A DNA stretch of 64,000 nucleotides from Bolinopsis microptera (lineage: Eukaryota; Ctenophora; Tentaculata; Lobata; Bolinopsidae). Positions 42,239-58,969 of this stretch are shown here, one piece after another. The notes beneath the pieces are model-generated. The model did no database searches, was not told the origin of the DNA, and saw only the letters and a list, made by a program, of their open reading frames with translations. Made by a program: the position numbers and the translations under genes. Every line of letters starts with the position of its first letter. Position 1 is the stretch's first letter. The stretch spans positions 2,871,375 to 2,935,374 of the forward strand of contig NC_087072.1 of the NCBI RefSeq assembly GCF_026151205.1. The letters run 5' to 3'.

Positions 42239-43291
42239 ATGGAGATCCGACTTTTTACGAGGGAAGAACTTTGGAGCCTGTTGGAGACCCAAAAAAATAT
42301 TTACTCGAGATATGCGATAGTATCTGACTCGGAGATACAGAGTAAAATGCCCGGGGTTATCAGGAGGGAGCTCCCCATGATGTGGCTACTTGATTCTACC
42401 AAGGTAAAACTAACACATGGGCGATGATTTTCATATTAAGTAATATTCATAAATATTATAATATTTCAAATTCATTTCGAGTATTTCAAATGCAAAACTC
42501 GAGTGCGAAGGTTGCACAGCTCACTGCTGAATAAATGTTGGATATTTTAATTAAGGACGTTATCAATGTAAATATTCAGCATGTTGCGTGTGTAACCTCC
42601 TCCTCCTCCTAGTAACCTCCTAGTAACCTCCTAGTAACCTCCTCCTCCTCCCTACAGGTCGACATGTTAAACCTCCTCTCCCACACATCTGACACCGGCT
42701 GGTTCTGCTCCGTCAGAAACTCCACTCTGTCACTGACTCTGACCAAATCCTTGTACACCGAATGTGGTCTCCAGTGCAAGAAAACACGTGACGTCACAAA
42801 AACGCGTGATCTTTTCGTGTTCTCGTGTGATCTGAGCGAACTGTCTGCACACAATCGAACCAAGCTGACGTACTGTTTCACAAATGTTCTGAAACACGAT
42901 TACTCGTGGTACTTCAGTGACTTCACACCAGCCAGCCAGGTATCCAAATCAACTGTTCAAGTGCCCAGTTTCGATAGACACAACAGAAGATCTCCAAGAA
43001 GTGGTAGACAGTGTTGGAGCTCAGCTCCTCCGCATAACCCCTGGATCTCACGACAGTGCTGTAAACACTCTGACCTGGGAGCAGCACCAGAGCTCGGTCC
43101 CCTGCTGGTCCTATCACAGTGACTGTTGTGCTACTGGGTCAGATATTGTGCACATGATACGGGATTACAAGGACAATGTTAGGTTTCTTAATTTAGTGTT
43201 GCTATGGACTACATCTGAGAGTTCTAAACATGTTACGTGTTATTTTAGCGGCTCTGATGATGTTTATCTGTTACAGTATGATGTTAGGTAG
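42239..43291 (+). CDS. Possible RNase P/MRP protein subunit p40-like gene, frameshifted
   Basis: Exon 42239-42403 starts MEIRLFTREELWSLLETQ and splices in phase 0 to exon 2 at 42658. Exon 2 contains STLSLTLTKSLYTECGLQ and FVFSCDLSEL. Its order (a long-chain L-x-L-x-K-x-x-Y-x-x-x-GLQ block, then a DL-x-EL strand, then a C-terminal VLLW..YFSGSDDVYLLQ) resembles RPP40, an accessory protein of the tRNA-processing ribonuclease. The frame must change once between about 42945 and 42975 to link the two halves; after that it is open to TAG at 43291. A 22-nt spliceable gap (GTATCC..TTCAAG) could be read as an intron but is far too short for an animal. If intact, the protein is about 330 residues, near the RPP40 length. 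The assignment is tentative. Confidence 0.5.
42588..42657 (+). repeat. CTAGTAACCTC / TCCTCC microsatellite abutting an acceptor
   Basis: Four copies of TAGTAACCTCC with TCCTCC runs end directly in CCCTACAG, the acceptor of exon 2. The repeat provides the polypyrimidine tract. On this strand each unit also carries TAGTAAC, a fair branch-point look-alike. Confidence 0.7.
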
Positions 43292-43678
43292 CACCTTCGG
43301 AGACAAAAGAACTTCTTAGCAGGGGTTTCTAAATCATAGGATATTTTTATTTGATGACACCGATAGACTTTTAACTTTTATCGTAACTTATTACTTAATT
43401 TTCTGTATTAATTTATTACCTGTAACCAGAATATGTTATTTTTGTTTTATTTTCTCATATTCTATTAATACTCCCCAATAGACCAGCAGAGTGCTGCAAC
43501 TGGACGTGTTGAGATGAAATTTACCTAGCATATAAAGATATAATGGGTTGAGCAGCACTCTAATGCTCGCACATATTTATGATCATAATTTCATACAGAA
43601 TTAGAAAGTTAATATTTCCCCCACACTTACTCAAGATACCACCCTCCCTATCTTGATCCACATTCCACTGTCTACAGG
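43292..43678. other. Intergenic region / FARS2 5' UTR
   Basis: AT-rich. The FARS2 ATG is preceded by TGTCTACAG|G, a good acceptor, so a 5' UTR exon or a spliced leader may join just before the start codon. No exon is visible upstream. Confidence 0.4.
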
Positions 43679-49423
<5,745 letters not shown>

Positions 49424-50380
49424 TGGTCTGGATGTGGGACAAATTAGGAAGTGAAATTTCACATAACAAATCATGTGCTCCATGTAAATTATATATTTTC
49501 TAAAGTGATCTTATTTTTTATGAGGTTACAAAGTTGTCACATTGTTGCGTGTATTGTGTTTATACTTCGCGGTTTTGGTTAAGGTAATTTATGTTTCAAG
49601 TTTAATATTTAAAACTGTGAGCTTCAAGGAAGTAAATTGTGATATTTAGATTGATATTTAGATTAAAAGTTAAACTTTTATCATAATGACTGGCTCTTTT
49701 TCATAGGATCTTGAGCAACTCTTTAAACAATTAGCTTTCATTCAGCGTAAATTTTTTGGCTGAAGATTTGATGGTTGTATTTGAAGGTTCACTAGTAATC
49801 TTACTGGTAATCTTGTTAGTGTATTACTATTAGAAGTGTGATAATTCGGACATGATATCTTGATACTGATACCGGCGAAGTTAATCCGCTCTGAACTAAA
49901 GTGGAACTGAAATTTACCCGGTCTGAAGTAGGGTGGAACTGACAGTTCACAAGCAGAACTGAGAACACAATAGGAGTCACCTATCTCACACAATAGGAGT
50001 CACGTATCTCACACATTTGTAGTCACAGCAAGGTCGGCTACTCATGACCAGTGTTTTGAAGCGAAGAGATGATTTCGGAACATTTAACCGTGAAGCGGTA
50101 TGGAACGGTCCTAAATAATATCGTCACATAGTCTCATGCTGCTCCGAAAAGATACTAAATTTGTGACATGTGAATTATGATCTGGACACTAATTGCAAGT
50201 TTTGTCGGCCTGTAAATTTGATGAATTAACGTAGGACGGAAAGCTCTGCTGTTGCTGGGGCTGCTGCGTGAGTGGTCCATGACAAGTATTAATGGTCTCG
50301 TGGTGAGGTGGTGGTCACGTGACTTGCCACGTCCGGAGTTCCTAAGTATCCAGGCTTCTCTCACCTCTTCATTTCTCACG
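49424..50380. other. Intergenic region FARS2 to the VWD gene
   Basis: Unassigned. AGGAGTCACCTATCTCACAC is present twice (about 49970-50013). An in-frame extension upstream of the VWD start begins at 50252 but lacks a signal-like N-terminus. Confidence 0.45.
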
Positions 50381-52531
50381 ATGTTTGTTTTGTGGTTCGC
50401 TATCTTGCTGACTGCTGATGCAGCAGGTCTGGTCGATCTCCAGGACATTATTGATTCCCATCTGGAAACAGCTGGAGATGGTGTCTCTGCTGATATTGAA
50501 GGTAGGGTTAGATGCAGGGATATCACTGATATTGAGACACTCTGTGAACACAAGAAACAGTGCATGGACGTCATGCCCGATCTACCGGATCTCTGCCGAA
50601 GTTTCAAGAGAGAGAAAACTGGTGTGGACGAGTTTGTTGAGATAATAGACATGCGCCGAAGTGAGACTCACATCATCTCCATGTTGTCTGATGTCATTCA
50701 GGGTTACGCTGATGCCAGTCCTCCTCTCATCATTCAGGGACCTAAAAACTTGACAGTCACTCCGGGATCTCAATACCAGCTGGAGTGCAAAGCTGAGGGA
50801 GCTCCGACACCTAAACTCACTATCACCAGGTTGGAGGAAGCAAGTTTGAATAGAGTCAAATCAAAGAAGAACAAGCTTGATGTTCAAATGTCAGCGGCTC
50901 ACGTGATCCACAAGAATGAAAGGGTCCAGATCCAGGATGAGGGATGGTACAGATGTGTAGCTGCCAACAATCGCGGGGTTGTCTTTGCAGACGCTTACCT
51001 CCGGGTCTATGATCTCTGTGGAGATATCACGTGCACAGGGGGTAAGATCTGCGTGCCTGATAACGAAGCTGCCACTGCATCCTGCGTCTGTCCAGAGTGC
51101 GTGGATCCGAGCTACGACCCGCTCTGTGGAAGTGACTGTGTCACTCACTTCAACTTCTGTCAGCTTGAGCTCAAAAACTGTCTTTATGGGACCAGCTACA
51201 CCAGGTTTCTTGATTCTAGATTCTGCCCTGACTTCACCCCTCCTGAGTTTACTGTGACTCCACCAAGAACGCTCGCCGTGACGGAAGGAAAAGCTTTCAC
51301 TCTAACCTGTAAAGCAGCTCCTGCTGGAAGGAGCCCAGGACCTCAACCTATCATCTCCTGGTATTTGGCGGACTACGAAGCTCCAACCAATGAGGATCCC
51401 ACGCTTTATGAACCTGACTATGGACAAAAACTTGGAGACGGGGAAACAATCAAACTGAGAATGAAGGATGACCATGACATATTCTGTGTCGCTCACCAGT
51501 GTAAACACGGCCAGAGTATCCCCATTGATATTGTTTCTGATTCAGTGTATGTCACCGTTGCCCCAGGAGAAATCAACGTGTGGAGAGGTGGTCCGTCCTG
51601 TCAAGTGTTTGGGGATCCCCATATCATCACATTTGATAATGCGGTGTACGAGTTTGAAGGACACTGTGAATATATCCTGGCTATGGATTGTGAGAAGAGG
51701 AAGTGGTCTGTGTACGGTAGTTTTGATACTTGCTCCACCCACGGTCGAGGGGCCTGTCTCTCGTCGGTCACTCTTTACTACAACGGCGAGGTCTCCCTTG
51801 AGCTGCTTCGTGGAAAGATAGTCAACAACGCAGGCAAGCGATTCGACGTTCCTGTTGAAACGACTCCTGCCAAGATCACGACCGAAAGTGGTGAAACCTT
51901 GTACGTCTTTGAGAAGGATGGCTGGGTGGTCGTCAAATTTAACTTTGCATATGATTCCCATTATGAGCTGCGTTGGGATGGACTGATGAGTGCTCAGATT
52001 CTACTGGGAGCCAATGCCCCTGCTACATGTGGTCTGTGCGGTAATGCCAATAACAACACGGCTGATGATTTCCAGATGAGATGGACGGGAGACGTAGTTG
52101 AAAATGTGAACGAGTTCGGTGACAGCTGGAGAATTGACAGGAGAAATAAATGTAAGAAAACTGCTGAAATGCCGGAGTGGGAGTGGGAGAAAGACTTTGC
52201 AGACCGAAAGCAGGAAGCTACCACAGTTTGCAACAAGAAGTTCGACGCTCCCCAGCTCGTTAAGTGCGCGACTGGCACGGGATATGGCAAGCAGGTCAGT
52301 CCTAAGCCCTACAAAGAGGCCTGTGTATCCGACTACATGAGATCTGATTTCCTTCCAGACGAGCTGGCTGGGCTGAACATGGCCTGTGTGACGGTGATGA
52401 ACTACGCTGAGAGATGTGGAAATGAGGCGAACAAGAACCACCTCTGGAGGGAAGAAAGTGGGTGCGCTGGGGAGACTGAGGAACTTGAGAAGTTCAAGGA
52501 GTTTCTTGGAGAGTTTGATTGTGACTTTTAG
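50381..52531 (+). CDS. Secreted Ig-Kazal-Ig-VWD-C8 protein, single exon
   Basis: I choose the Met at 50381 because it opens a signal peptide (MFVLWFAILLTADAAG); the frame is open 43 codons further upstream. From there it has 716 residues. Residues 45-72 form a small cysteine cluster. Then come an I-set Ig domain (about 116-209, YQLECKAEG..DEGWYRCVAANN), a follistatin/Kazal-like module (about 211-282, ten cysteines), a second Ig (about 287-393) and a von Willebrand D domain (about 406-590: CQVFGDPHIITFDNAVYEFEG and CGLCGNANNNTADDF). The end is a C8-like cysteine-rich segment (about 590-716). VWD and C8 pairs polymerise or bind matrix in mucins, VWF and BMP regulators. The CGLCG motif, implicated in disulphide assembly, is intact. 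No transmembrane helix is seen. The absence of introns in a 2.15 kb modular gene is unusual here. Confidence 0.88.
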   Translation: MFVLWFAILLTADAAGLVDLQDIIDSHLETAGDGVSADIEGRVRCRDITDIETLCEHKKQCMDVMPDLPDLCRSFKREKTGVDEFVEIIDMRRSETHIISMLSDVIQGYADASPPLIIQGPKNLTVTPGSQYQLECKAEGAPTPKLTITRLEEASLNRVKSKKNKLDVQMSAAHVIHKNERVQIQDEGWYRCVAANNRGVVFADAYLRVYDLCGDITCTGGKICVPDNEAATASCVCPECVDPSYDPLCGSDCVTHFNFCQLELKNCLYGTSYTRFLDSRFCPDFTPPEFTVTPPRTLAVTEGKAFTLTCKAAPAGRSPGPQPIISWYLADYEAPTNEDPTLYEPDYGQKLGDGETIKLRMKDDHDIFCVAHQCKHGQSIPIDIVSDSVYVTVAPGEINVWRGGPSCQVFGDPHIITFDNAVYEFEGHCEYILAMDCEKRKWSVYGSFDTCSTHGRGACLSSVTLYYNGEVSLELLRGKIVNNAGKRFDVPVETTPAKITTESGETLYVFEKDGWVVVKFNFAYDSHYELRWDGLMSAQILLGANAPATCGLCGNANNNTADDFQMRWTGDVVENVNEFGDSWRIDRRNKCKKTAEMPEWEWEKDFADRKQEATTVCNKKFDAPQLVKCATGTGYGKQVSPKPYKEACVSDYMRSDFLPDELAGLNMACVTVMNYAERCGNEANKNHLWREESGCAGETEELEKFKEFLGEFDCDF

Positions 52532-53440
52532 AGTTTTGAAGTCAGGGTCTAGAGAACTTAGAAAGTGCGACTGACTATCAACTTGAGATTATTCAGATAG
52601 TTCGCTATAAAATCAAATAGAAAACCTTATAATCTTGTTTACTCGATGCTTTTAGGTGTGATGATACTATGTGTGAAAAAATAATCGTTCTTGCACGCTA
52701 ATATTTTTAGAAAATATATTGTAATTATTAATAATTATTGACCCATTATTGATATAAAATGGAATGGCTTTTTAATTTCTCTTCTGTGTGTACAGCACAT
52801 TAAACAACACTCGCCGTGAATGTTAGCAGGAAAAACCATGACATAAACATTAATTTATGGATTACTTTGTTGTACAATAGAACTGAATTTGAAGTTTACT
52901 AAGCGATAAATGAGCCACGAACGATTTACAGTCACGCTCTGGAGTAATATACACGATATTCAATACATGCAATTTCAGGGCTGAAATTTGTTCAACCCAC
53001 GTTTCTCAAAAATTGCTAAATTAAAACCTGAAGTAGTTAATTTATTGGGATATCATAATAGCGGTTAAACTTAAAGGTAGAGTTGCCTGAATTTGTTGTG
53101 ATGCATTCTACTAGTACTCGGACTGTAACAATGTTATGTCATCCGGTATTATTAAATATTTGCAGTGGAATATTCTTTCGTAGCTTAGTCTACAGGTCAG
53201 TCAGGTTACTCATTTTAATCAACTTACCTGTGAATCATAAACCGTCTTAATCTTATACCGCCAGCTAATATAATCATAACCATTATCTTGAAAATTTCCC
53301 ATAAAACCTTAAAGTTAATATGATTTTCCACAAATGCCATTATCGGCAACTTCATGTTATCCAGCTGGCTGCTTTGTGCCAGTGCTACTGCTAGTTGCCT
53401 TATTGCTAAGTTTTTATCAGTATTATTAATAGTTAATACT
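52532..53440. other. Unassigned sequence
   Basis: AT-rich 3' flank of the VWD gene. No exon or repeat recognised. Confidence 0.4.
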
Positions 53441-53801
53441 AGTGTCACCTTTCTCTCTCTCTCTCTCTGTTCTGGTCAACGGTTTCTGGCCTCTTACGTT
53501 AAGATGGAGGCCTTCTCACCGTGCCCACAGAATGCAACTCCTGCTAGCTGCACGCCAGGACTCCCAAAGTATATACGAAATCATAAAATAATAAATATCA
53601 ATGCAACAGACCCCTGGAGTCTTGAAGCTGTCACTACCTGTCTCAGAGCAAACCCACTTCCGTTGTAGTACTTCTGCGGGTAGACAAGGGACTTCCGAGC
53701 AAGGTCAAAGCCTGGAAGATATGTCTCTATGCGGAGATGGGCCTAGGTTGAGTTCCTAGTATGGGATTTAGCGAAAGTTCCTGGTGAAGAATCCAAGGAG
53801 G
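53441..53801. other. (TC)n run and unassigned moderately GC-rich sequence
   Basis: TCTCTCTCTCTCTCTCTG at 53453-53470 precedes a 200-bp stretch with an open frame of no recognised family. It probably belongs to the decayed retroelement that follows. Confidence 0.4.
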
Positions 53802-54450
53802 TTACCCAAAAGAGTTTTCCCTATCCAGTCTTGTCGACTGTTCCACAAATTTGAAGATATGATGTAGTTTACTGGTGTTAAGGTAGAGTTTACCAATTAT
53901 TGTCATTCTGAACGTCATGATCTGGATGCACTTGTAGAGGAGGTGCTGGGATGTTGCTGCTTCTCCTGAAAAGTGTTCGCAATCTTGCGTCTTGAAGTTG
54001 ACGTTGTTTGCCACGTTCTGAAAATAAACTAGTGGGCTGTGACCTATTCTGAAAGCGACCATGTTAGCCATCTGATGTGAGTTCCAGAAAAATAAAAGTT
54101 CCTGTATTTAATTTGTGGAGGAACATCACAAGTGGAATGTTCCTTTGTCACTGAGTGTGGCCTATTTGGGAGGAAGGGTTCTGGTCCTATGGGGATGTTG
54201 TTGGATTGATCGTCCCTTGCGAATTCTTCCGCTAGTTCTTTACCGTATACTCCTTAATGTCCTGGAACGAAGTCCTACTCGATGTGAATACCTAGTGAGT
54301 TGGTCTGAGATGTTCAGAACGAACCTGGAGTTAAAACTGGTGCTGTTAAGCGCTTTAAATGCAGCCTGGGAATCTGAGAGCAATTTATGATTGATGGAGA
54401 TCCTAAGTTATCATAAGTCCAGATACTTGCCATGTATAACGCAAATAGCG
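53802..54450 (-). pseudogene. Decayed retrotransposon with RNase H remnant
   Basis: On the minus strand LLSDSQAAFKAL (about 54345-54384) is the second-strand acidic motif of retroelement RNase H domains. About 400 bp downstream a C-x(n)-HLLYKC zinc-knuckle-like segment appears (about 53930-53990), as at the C-terminus of many non-LTR retroelements. Stops and frame changes separate them. No reverse transcriptase core was identified upstream. Confidence 0.55.
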
Positions 54451-55590
54451 GGTATGATTTCCTCAATTAACCTGAAGGAGGAATGTCAGTCCTGAAATGT
54501 TACCATGTAACGTCGAGCTAAAAAAATGAATCAAAAGATTGAGTAATGCATTCGATAAACATTGTATGTTCTATTTGCATCCCCTAAGCATTGCATTGAT
54601 GTTTATTCCTGATCCGGTTAGCTTTGCGTCTCAGAACTAAAGAGGTCCACTATGCTTTAGTGAGCTATGCTCGCCACCAGGGTACTGTAGATCTAAGGGT
54701 TCCCCGTGTAATGGGGCAGGCTGTGAAAAAGCAGCTCTGCAGGATGTTCGAGATGAACTGTTTTCGAGTGTTGAGATCTTCCGCTGTAGAAACTGAATAG
54801 AACCAGTAAGGGTGTCAGTCAAACTCTGCTGCTACTAGATGATTGTAGAGCGTCCAGTCACACTTCAATGTAGAGTGTGGCAAAGCTAACCCGGTCCCCT
54901 GAAAAGTGGTTACTGGAGGAAGAAGTGCCAGGAATTCTCGCTATCAGTGTGTCCTCGTAGTCAGAGTTTAAATCCCTAATTCTGTCTTATCACGAGCCTG
55001 TGTCTAGCGTGTGTCAGCCCTTACGCATTAGCTGTTTTAACTGAAAAGACCTGAAAAGTGGTTACTGGAGGGAGAAGTGCCAGGACTACTCAATATCAGT
55101 GTGTCCTTGTAGTCAGGATGAGCGAATTGGAATCCCTAGCTCTGTGGTGGGTGACTTCGATGGGACCTGAAAGCTGAAAGAGAATTTCCTGGTGATTTAG
55201 TAGCTCTTAGAGCTAGGTATCTGTGTCCAATGTATCGTCATTTGTGTGTGTACTATCTTGTAACCTGATATCTGAAAGAGAAATTTCCTGGTGCTTGGTA
55301 GCTGTTAGTGTTGACTTCCTGGTTCCTATGGGAACTTTGAGTTGGCAAGGCCCAACCTTTGTACTCAACAAGAGAGCACACCACCCGTTAGTGCCAACCA
55401 GGCCACACCACGTGGAGGTTCGGAGAGGATTTCGTGACCCGTGTCACCTTTCTAATTGCACTATGAGTATGGCCAAGATTCCACTGTCTGCAAACAAAAT
55501 CATCTAGCATCAATTTCAAACATTGCGGCTGAAGAGAAAACACTCAAATAAAACATAATTAACAATAATCATGGAATGTTCAATGTTGCG
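54451..55590. repeat. Direct repeats of about 90 and 60 bp in otherwise unassigned sequence
   Basis: CCTGAAAAGTGGTTACTGGA with the following 70 bp occurs at about 54898 and 55049. CTGAAAGAGAAATTTCCTGG with its neighbours occurs at about 55173 and 55271. The pairs look like an old segmental duplication within an element. No coding call. Confidence 0.55.
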
Positions 55591-55592
55591 AC

Positions 55593-55946
55593 CATCTACT
55601 TTGTACTTAGGACGTCCAGCAAATAGGGAGGGGGATGGTTTTGGAATTTCGGACAAATCTGGACAGGGGGAGGGGTGGTATCTGAAAATCCGGGCATCCG
55701 GAAATTTTGGCAGAAATAACGAAAAAGTCCCATTTATTTCAATTCTTTGAATTCTATTTCAACTCTTTGAATTCTATTAACAATGAATTTGAGTTGGTTT
55801 TATTTGTACTCTTAAAAGTAGCTGAAAATCCGGACGTCCGGGGGTGGGGGTGGTTTTGAAAATTCGTACACACCCGGAAACTGAAAGGGGGAGGGGGTCT
55901 GATCAAGATCTGCGATTTTGGCGGACGTCCTGATATAAGTAGATGG
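55593..55946. mobile_element. TIR element, about 350 bp
   Basis: GACCATCTACTTTGTACTTAGGACGTCC at the left (positions 55591-55617) pairs with GGACGTCC..AAGTAGATGGCC at the right (55923-55947). The interior has G-rich GAAAATCCGGGCATCCGG / GAAAATCCGGACGTCCGG words. No coding content. Confidence 0.65.
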
Positions 55947-56019
55947 CCCCTATACTAAACTATTTATCGCAAGCCAATTTGTAAAATTGGCCAGCGATAA
56001 ATGGTTTAGTATAGGGGCC
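55945..56019. repeat. 75-bp near-perfect hairpin
   Basis: GGCCCCTATACTAAAC..ATTTATCGC..GCCAATTT pairs with its inverse across a GTAA loop, giving about 35 bp of stem with only about four unpaired positions. It directly abuts the right end of the previous element, whose terminal GGCC it shares. Confidence 0.85.
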
Positions 56020-56470
56020 ATTTCTCCACCGAAAGCACATCCAAGGTTGCACATGCAGCTAGGTTTATAAGTATAACCTACCAAGACGCGCGCCGAGTTG
56101 AAACAAATAAATTTTACGAGTATCACCCGTTAAATCCAAGGCCAATTTGATGGTTTTTACTGATTCGTTCGCCCAAAAATTTCTCGTGACTTTGGTTTTT
56201 ATGGTTTTGCAGCCGTACAAAACGGTTTTAGATAAACCCTAATCCTAACCATAACCTGAAGCTATTCATGTTTTACTAGCCTGTCACGTAACCAAAACGG
56301 TTTTTTGCCCATGAGTCATGACTCTCTAGGGAAGCATTTTTACCCTACGTCATGGGGGGTGATTCGGTATCAGCGTCCAAAAATACACTTATTGAGATCA
56401 GTTTCATACCCAAAGGGCCTTCCCAGAAAACCTTACCGTTAGGGGCCTAACTTCGGACGTAAAAGAGATA
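56020..56470. mobile_element. Dispersed element family member A (CATGGGGGGTGATTCGG core)
   Basis: A ROUGHLY 270-bp stretch (about 56155-56425) carries TTTCTCGTGACTTTGGTTTT, a CCTAATCCTAACC tract and the core CATGGGGGGTGATTCGGTAT. The same parts recur in other orders at 59860-60160 and 63500-63900. It is preceded by GACGCGCGCCGAGTTG joined to TTTTACGAGTATCACCCGTT. Confidence 0.6.
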
Positions 56471-57527
56471 GAAAGTTCTGGTTTTCAACAAAATGTCCGT
56501 CTCTTACCTGAGGACCCCAGGCTATTATGTTCATTAACAATATAGATTTGGCGGAATTACAGGCTGAGCGCGGCCCAGTAAGTCCGTCTCGTAAAACTGA
56601 AGTTAGCTCCCCAGGCCGGAGCACAATTTGGGACAACGTAGATTTTGAATTATCCTGAAAAGTATGATTTTGAGCCAAATTAAAGGATCGCAGATTTTGT
56701 AGGTTTACAACCTACCAGGACGCGCGCCGAGTTGGACTTGGAGGACTTCGCCGCGCAAACTAGCATTCTTGCTTCGCAACCCATCGCCGATCGTTTAATT
56801 CCCATCGTCACGATCTCGATGTGTTGACACCGTCAATCAAAGTTGGACTCATCGACGGTCCTGGAACATTTGGAACAAATATTTTACGAGTATCACCCGT
56901 TAACAGCGTTTTAACTTTGCAAAATAATGTTGTTGCTATGACTCCAGATTGTAATTCACGCGAGCGATCAGTAAACATTACGTCACGCGCGCTGACACAC
57001 GTGCTATTGAAAAACGACCACCTAGCCTCTAGTAACACGGCCAGCCGGTAAGTTTTGCTGGGAGATGTTCATCTTGTAGCGCGATGCACTACTGGGCCGC
57101 GCCGCGCATCCAATAATGCTTCTCGCAACCACATGTAATGCAGATCGGCAACCACTTATGCAGATCAACCACTCATGCAGATCGGCGAGATGCGAAGGAT
57201 TGGCATCGTGAATCAAATATTCATCCTCAGCTGTTAAAATAAGTAAAGTAAAGTAAAAATTATGACATAACATCATCACTAATGTCTACAAAATATCATT
57301 GCACTACATGGAAAAATATAAAATAACTATTTCTCCATCAAATTTAAAAGTAATGATTTATCAAATATCAATCACAAATCATGAATAACAAAAACATTGA
57401 AAAATTTAATTTATTCATACTTTCCAGTGGAGTATGGAGTAAAGATTTATAAAACGTTTCTTTGCTACATAAGGATGAAACCAAAGATAATCATTGTGTT
57501 TTTCCTTATTACTGACATAACTGGTAC
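56471..57527. repeat. CG-rich dispersed repeat (longer copy) and unassigned sequence
   Basis: CCTACCAGGACGCGCGCCGAGTTG at 56711-56734 and TTTTACGAGTATCACCCGTT at 56883-56902 repeat the two parts that are directly joined at 56089-56137. The earlier one therefore looks like an internally deleted derivative of this one. ATGCAGATCGGC / CATGCAGATCAACCACT tandem words lie at about 57136-57187. No gene. Confidence 0.55.
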
Positions 57528-58715
57528 TAGGCTATCCACTCCGATAATCGTAACCGATAATTATCTCCGATAATTCGTTAAAAAAAGTTATCTGTTTATC
57601 TAGATAAAAAATATTTTTATCGGTATAAAAATTCACTAGATATTACCGAAAATACTGCCAGAATACCGTAAAATTGTAAAGAAATATTAGTGTTTTTGCC
57701 TTCCCAAGTAATCCAAGAAACAGTCCCAAACGTCTTCTAGTATGATAGAAGAAGTAGTTTACTTGAATGTGAGCTTAAGAGGTTTATAAGTTTATTCACA
57801 TTTGTATACCTCTGGAACTGTAGAACTGTATGAGCTGTTGAAATCCAGAGAAGGTTATTGACATTGTTCTGTTGAGGAAGATGCTGGTATTCTATCTTAC
57901 AACCATTCTGGAGACGGGCACGAGCATGTTACTGTTAACAAGAGTCAAAAATTCAAAAATACCGGCAGGGCACTCAATTGAATTCCGTAAGTGTTCTGGG
58001 CGTAAAACAATGTCTTCTGGAGAAGGAATCTGTTGCTCCAAGTTATCAAAAGGATAAGAAAACAGTTCACTGAATCACTTTAAATGCTTTACTGTTTCGA
58101 GGAGAATTGGTATTTGGTGCACTACTGTTCTCAGGAGAAGGAAACCCTTGGTATACTGTTTTGAAGAGAACAGGTGCACTACTGTTCTCAGGAGAAGGAA
58201 ACCCTTGGTCTACTGTTTTTAAGAGAACTGGTGCACTACTGTTCTTAGGAGAAGAAAACCGGTGGTCTACTGTTTTGAAGAGAACTAGTGCGTAACTGTT
58301 CTCAGGAGAAGGAAACCCTTGGTCTACTGTTTTGAAGAGAACTGGTACACTACTGTTCTCAGGAGAAGAAAACAATTGGTCTACTATTTTGAAGAGAACT
58401 GGTACACTACTGTTCTCAGGAGAAGAAAACGATTGGTCTACTGTTTTGATAAATTGAAGAGAACTGGTGCACTTCTGCTCCCCGGAGAAGAAAACTGATG
58501 CTCTAATATTTTCAAAAGAAAGGAAGTGGTACTTTAGCAAGATTACTGGTAAACAGTAATAAAAGTCGACAATTACTTTTTGCGAAATTTGGAAAACATT
58601 TTGGCTTTGGCCCTCAGCAGAAACATTATCGGTTTTATCGGTTTTATCTAGATAAAACCTAAATCTTTATCTGTTTATCTAGATAAAAGATTTCATACCG
58701 ATAATGGATAGCCTA
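57528..58715. mobile_element. hAT-type non-autonomous transposon with 8-bp target duplication
   Basis: The ends TAGGCTATCC.. and ..GGATAGCCTA are exact inverted repeats, and further CCGATAAT/TATCGG and TTTATCTAGATAAA palindromes lie just inside each end. Exact ACTGGTAC copies flank the element (57520-57527 and 58716-58723). An 8-bp duplication with short TIRs is characteristic of hAT elements. No transposase; the interior holds a minisatellite. Confidence 0.88.
58098..58495. repeat. 57-bp minisatellite inside the hAT element, about 7 copies
   Basis: The unit TGGTGCACTACTGTTCTCAG + GAGAAGGAAACCCTTGGTCT + ACTGTTTTGAAGAGAAC repeats with about 10% divergence. The multiple-of-three period leaves a 157-codon minus frame, which I do not regard as a gene. 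Confidence 0.9.
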
Positions 58716-58969
58716 ACTGGTACCTTCAATTCTTGGCAAAACTGTTTTTGAAACATTCCAAAAATAAAAGTCATTTACAATACATTTAGAAATCATATTC
58801 TTTTATTAAAGTGTTTGATAGTAAAATACAATTTAAGTAAAATACAATTTTTATTTTCCACAGAAGAATCAATACATATTAAATTATAAATATCCGATAA
58901 TTTCATTAATAATTATTAAACGTTGCTTTGTAAAATCAAAAACGAAAAACAGTAGGCTGAAGGATGATA

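Noticed and set aside
42944-42965. A 22-nt intron in the p40-like gene
   Set aside because: Phase and GT..AG fit, but this is far below the size known to be spliced in animals; a one-base error or real frameshift is simpler.
50252-50380. Upstream start of the VWD-type gene
   Set aside because: The frame is open, but the added residues are basic and unlike a signal peptide, while the Met at 50381 opens a clear one.
58067-58540. A 157-codon minus-strand gene
   Set aside because: It follows a 57-bp minisatellite inside a transposon and has no other coding support.
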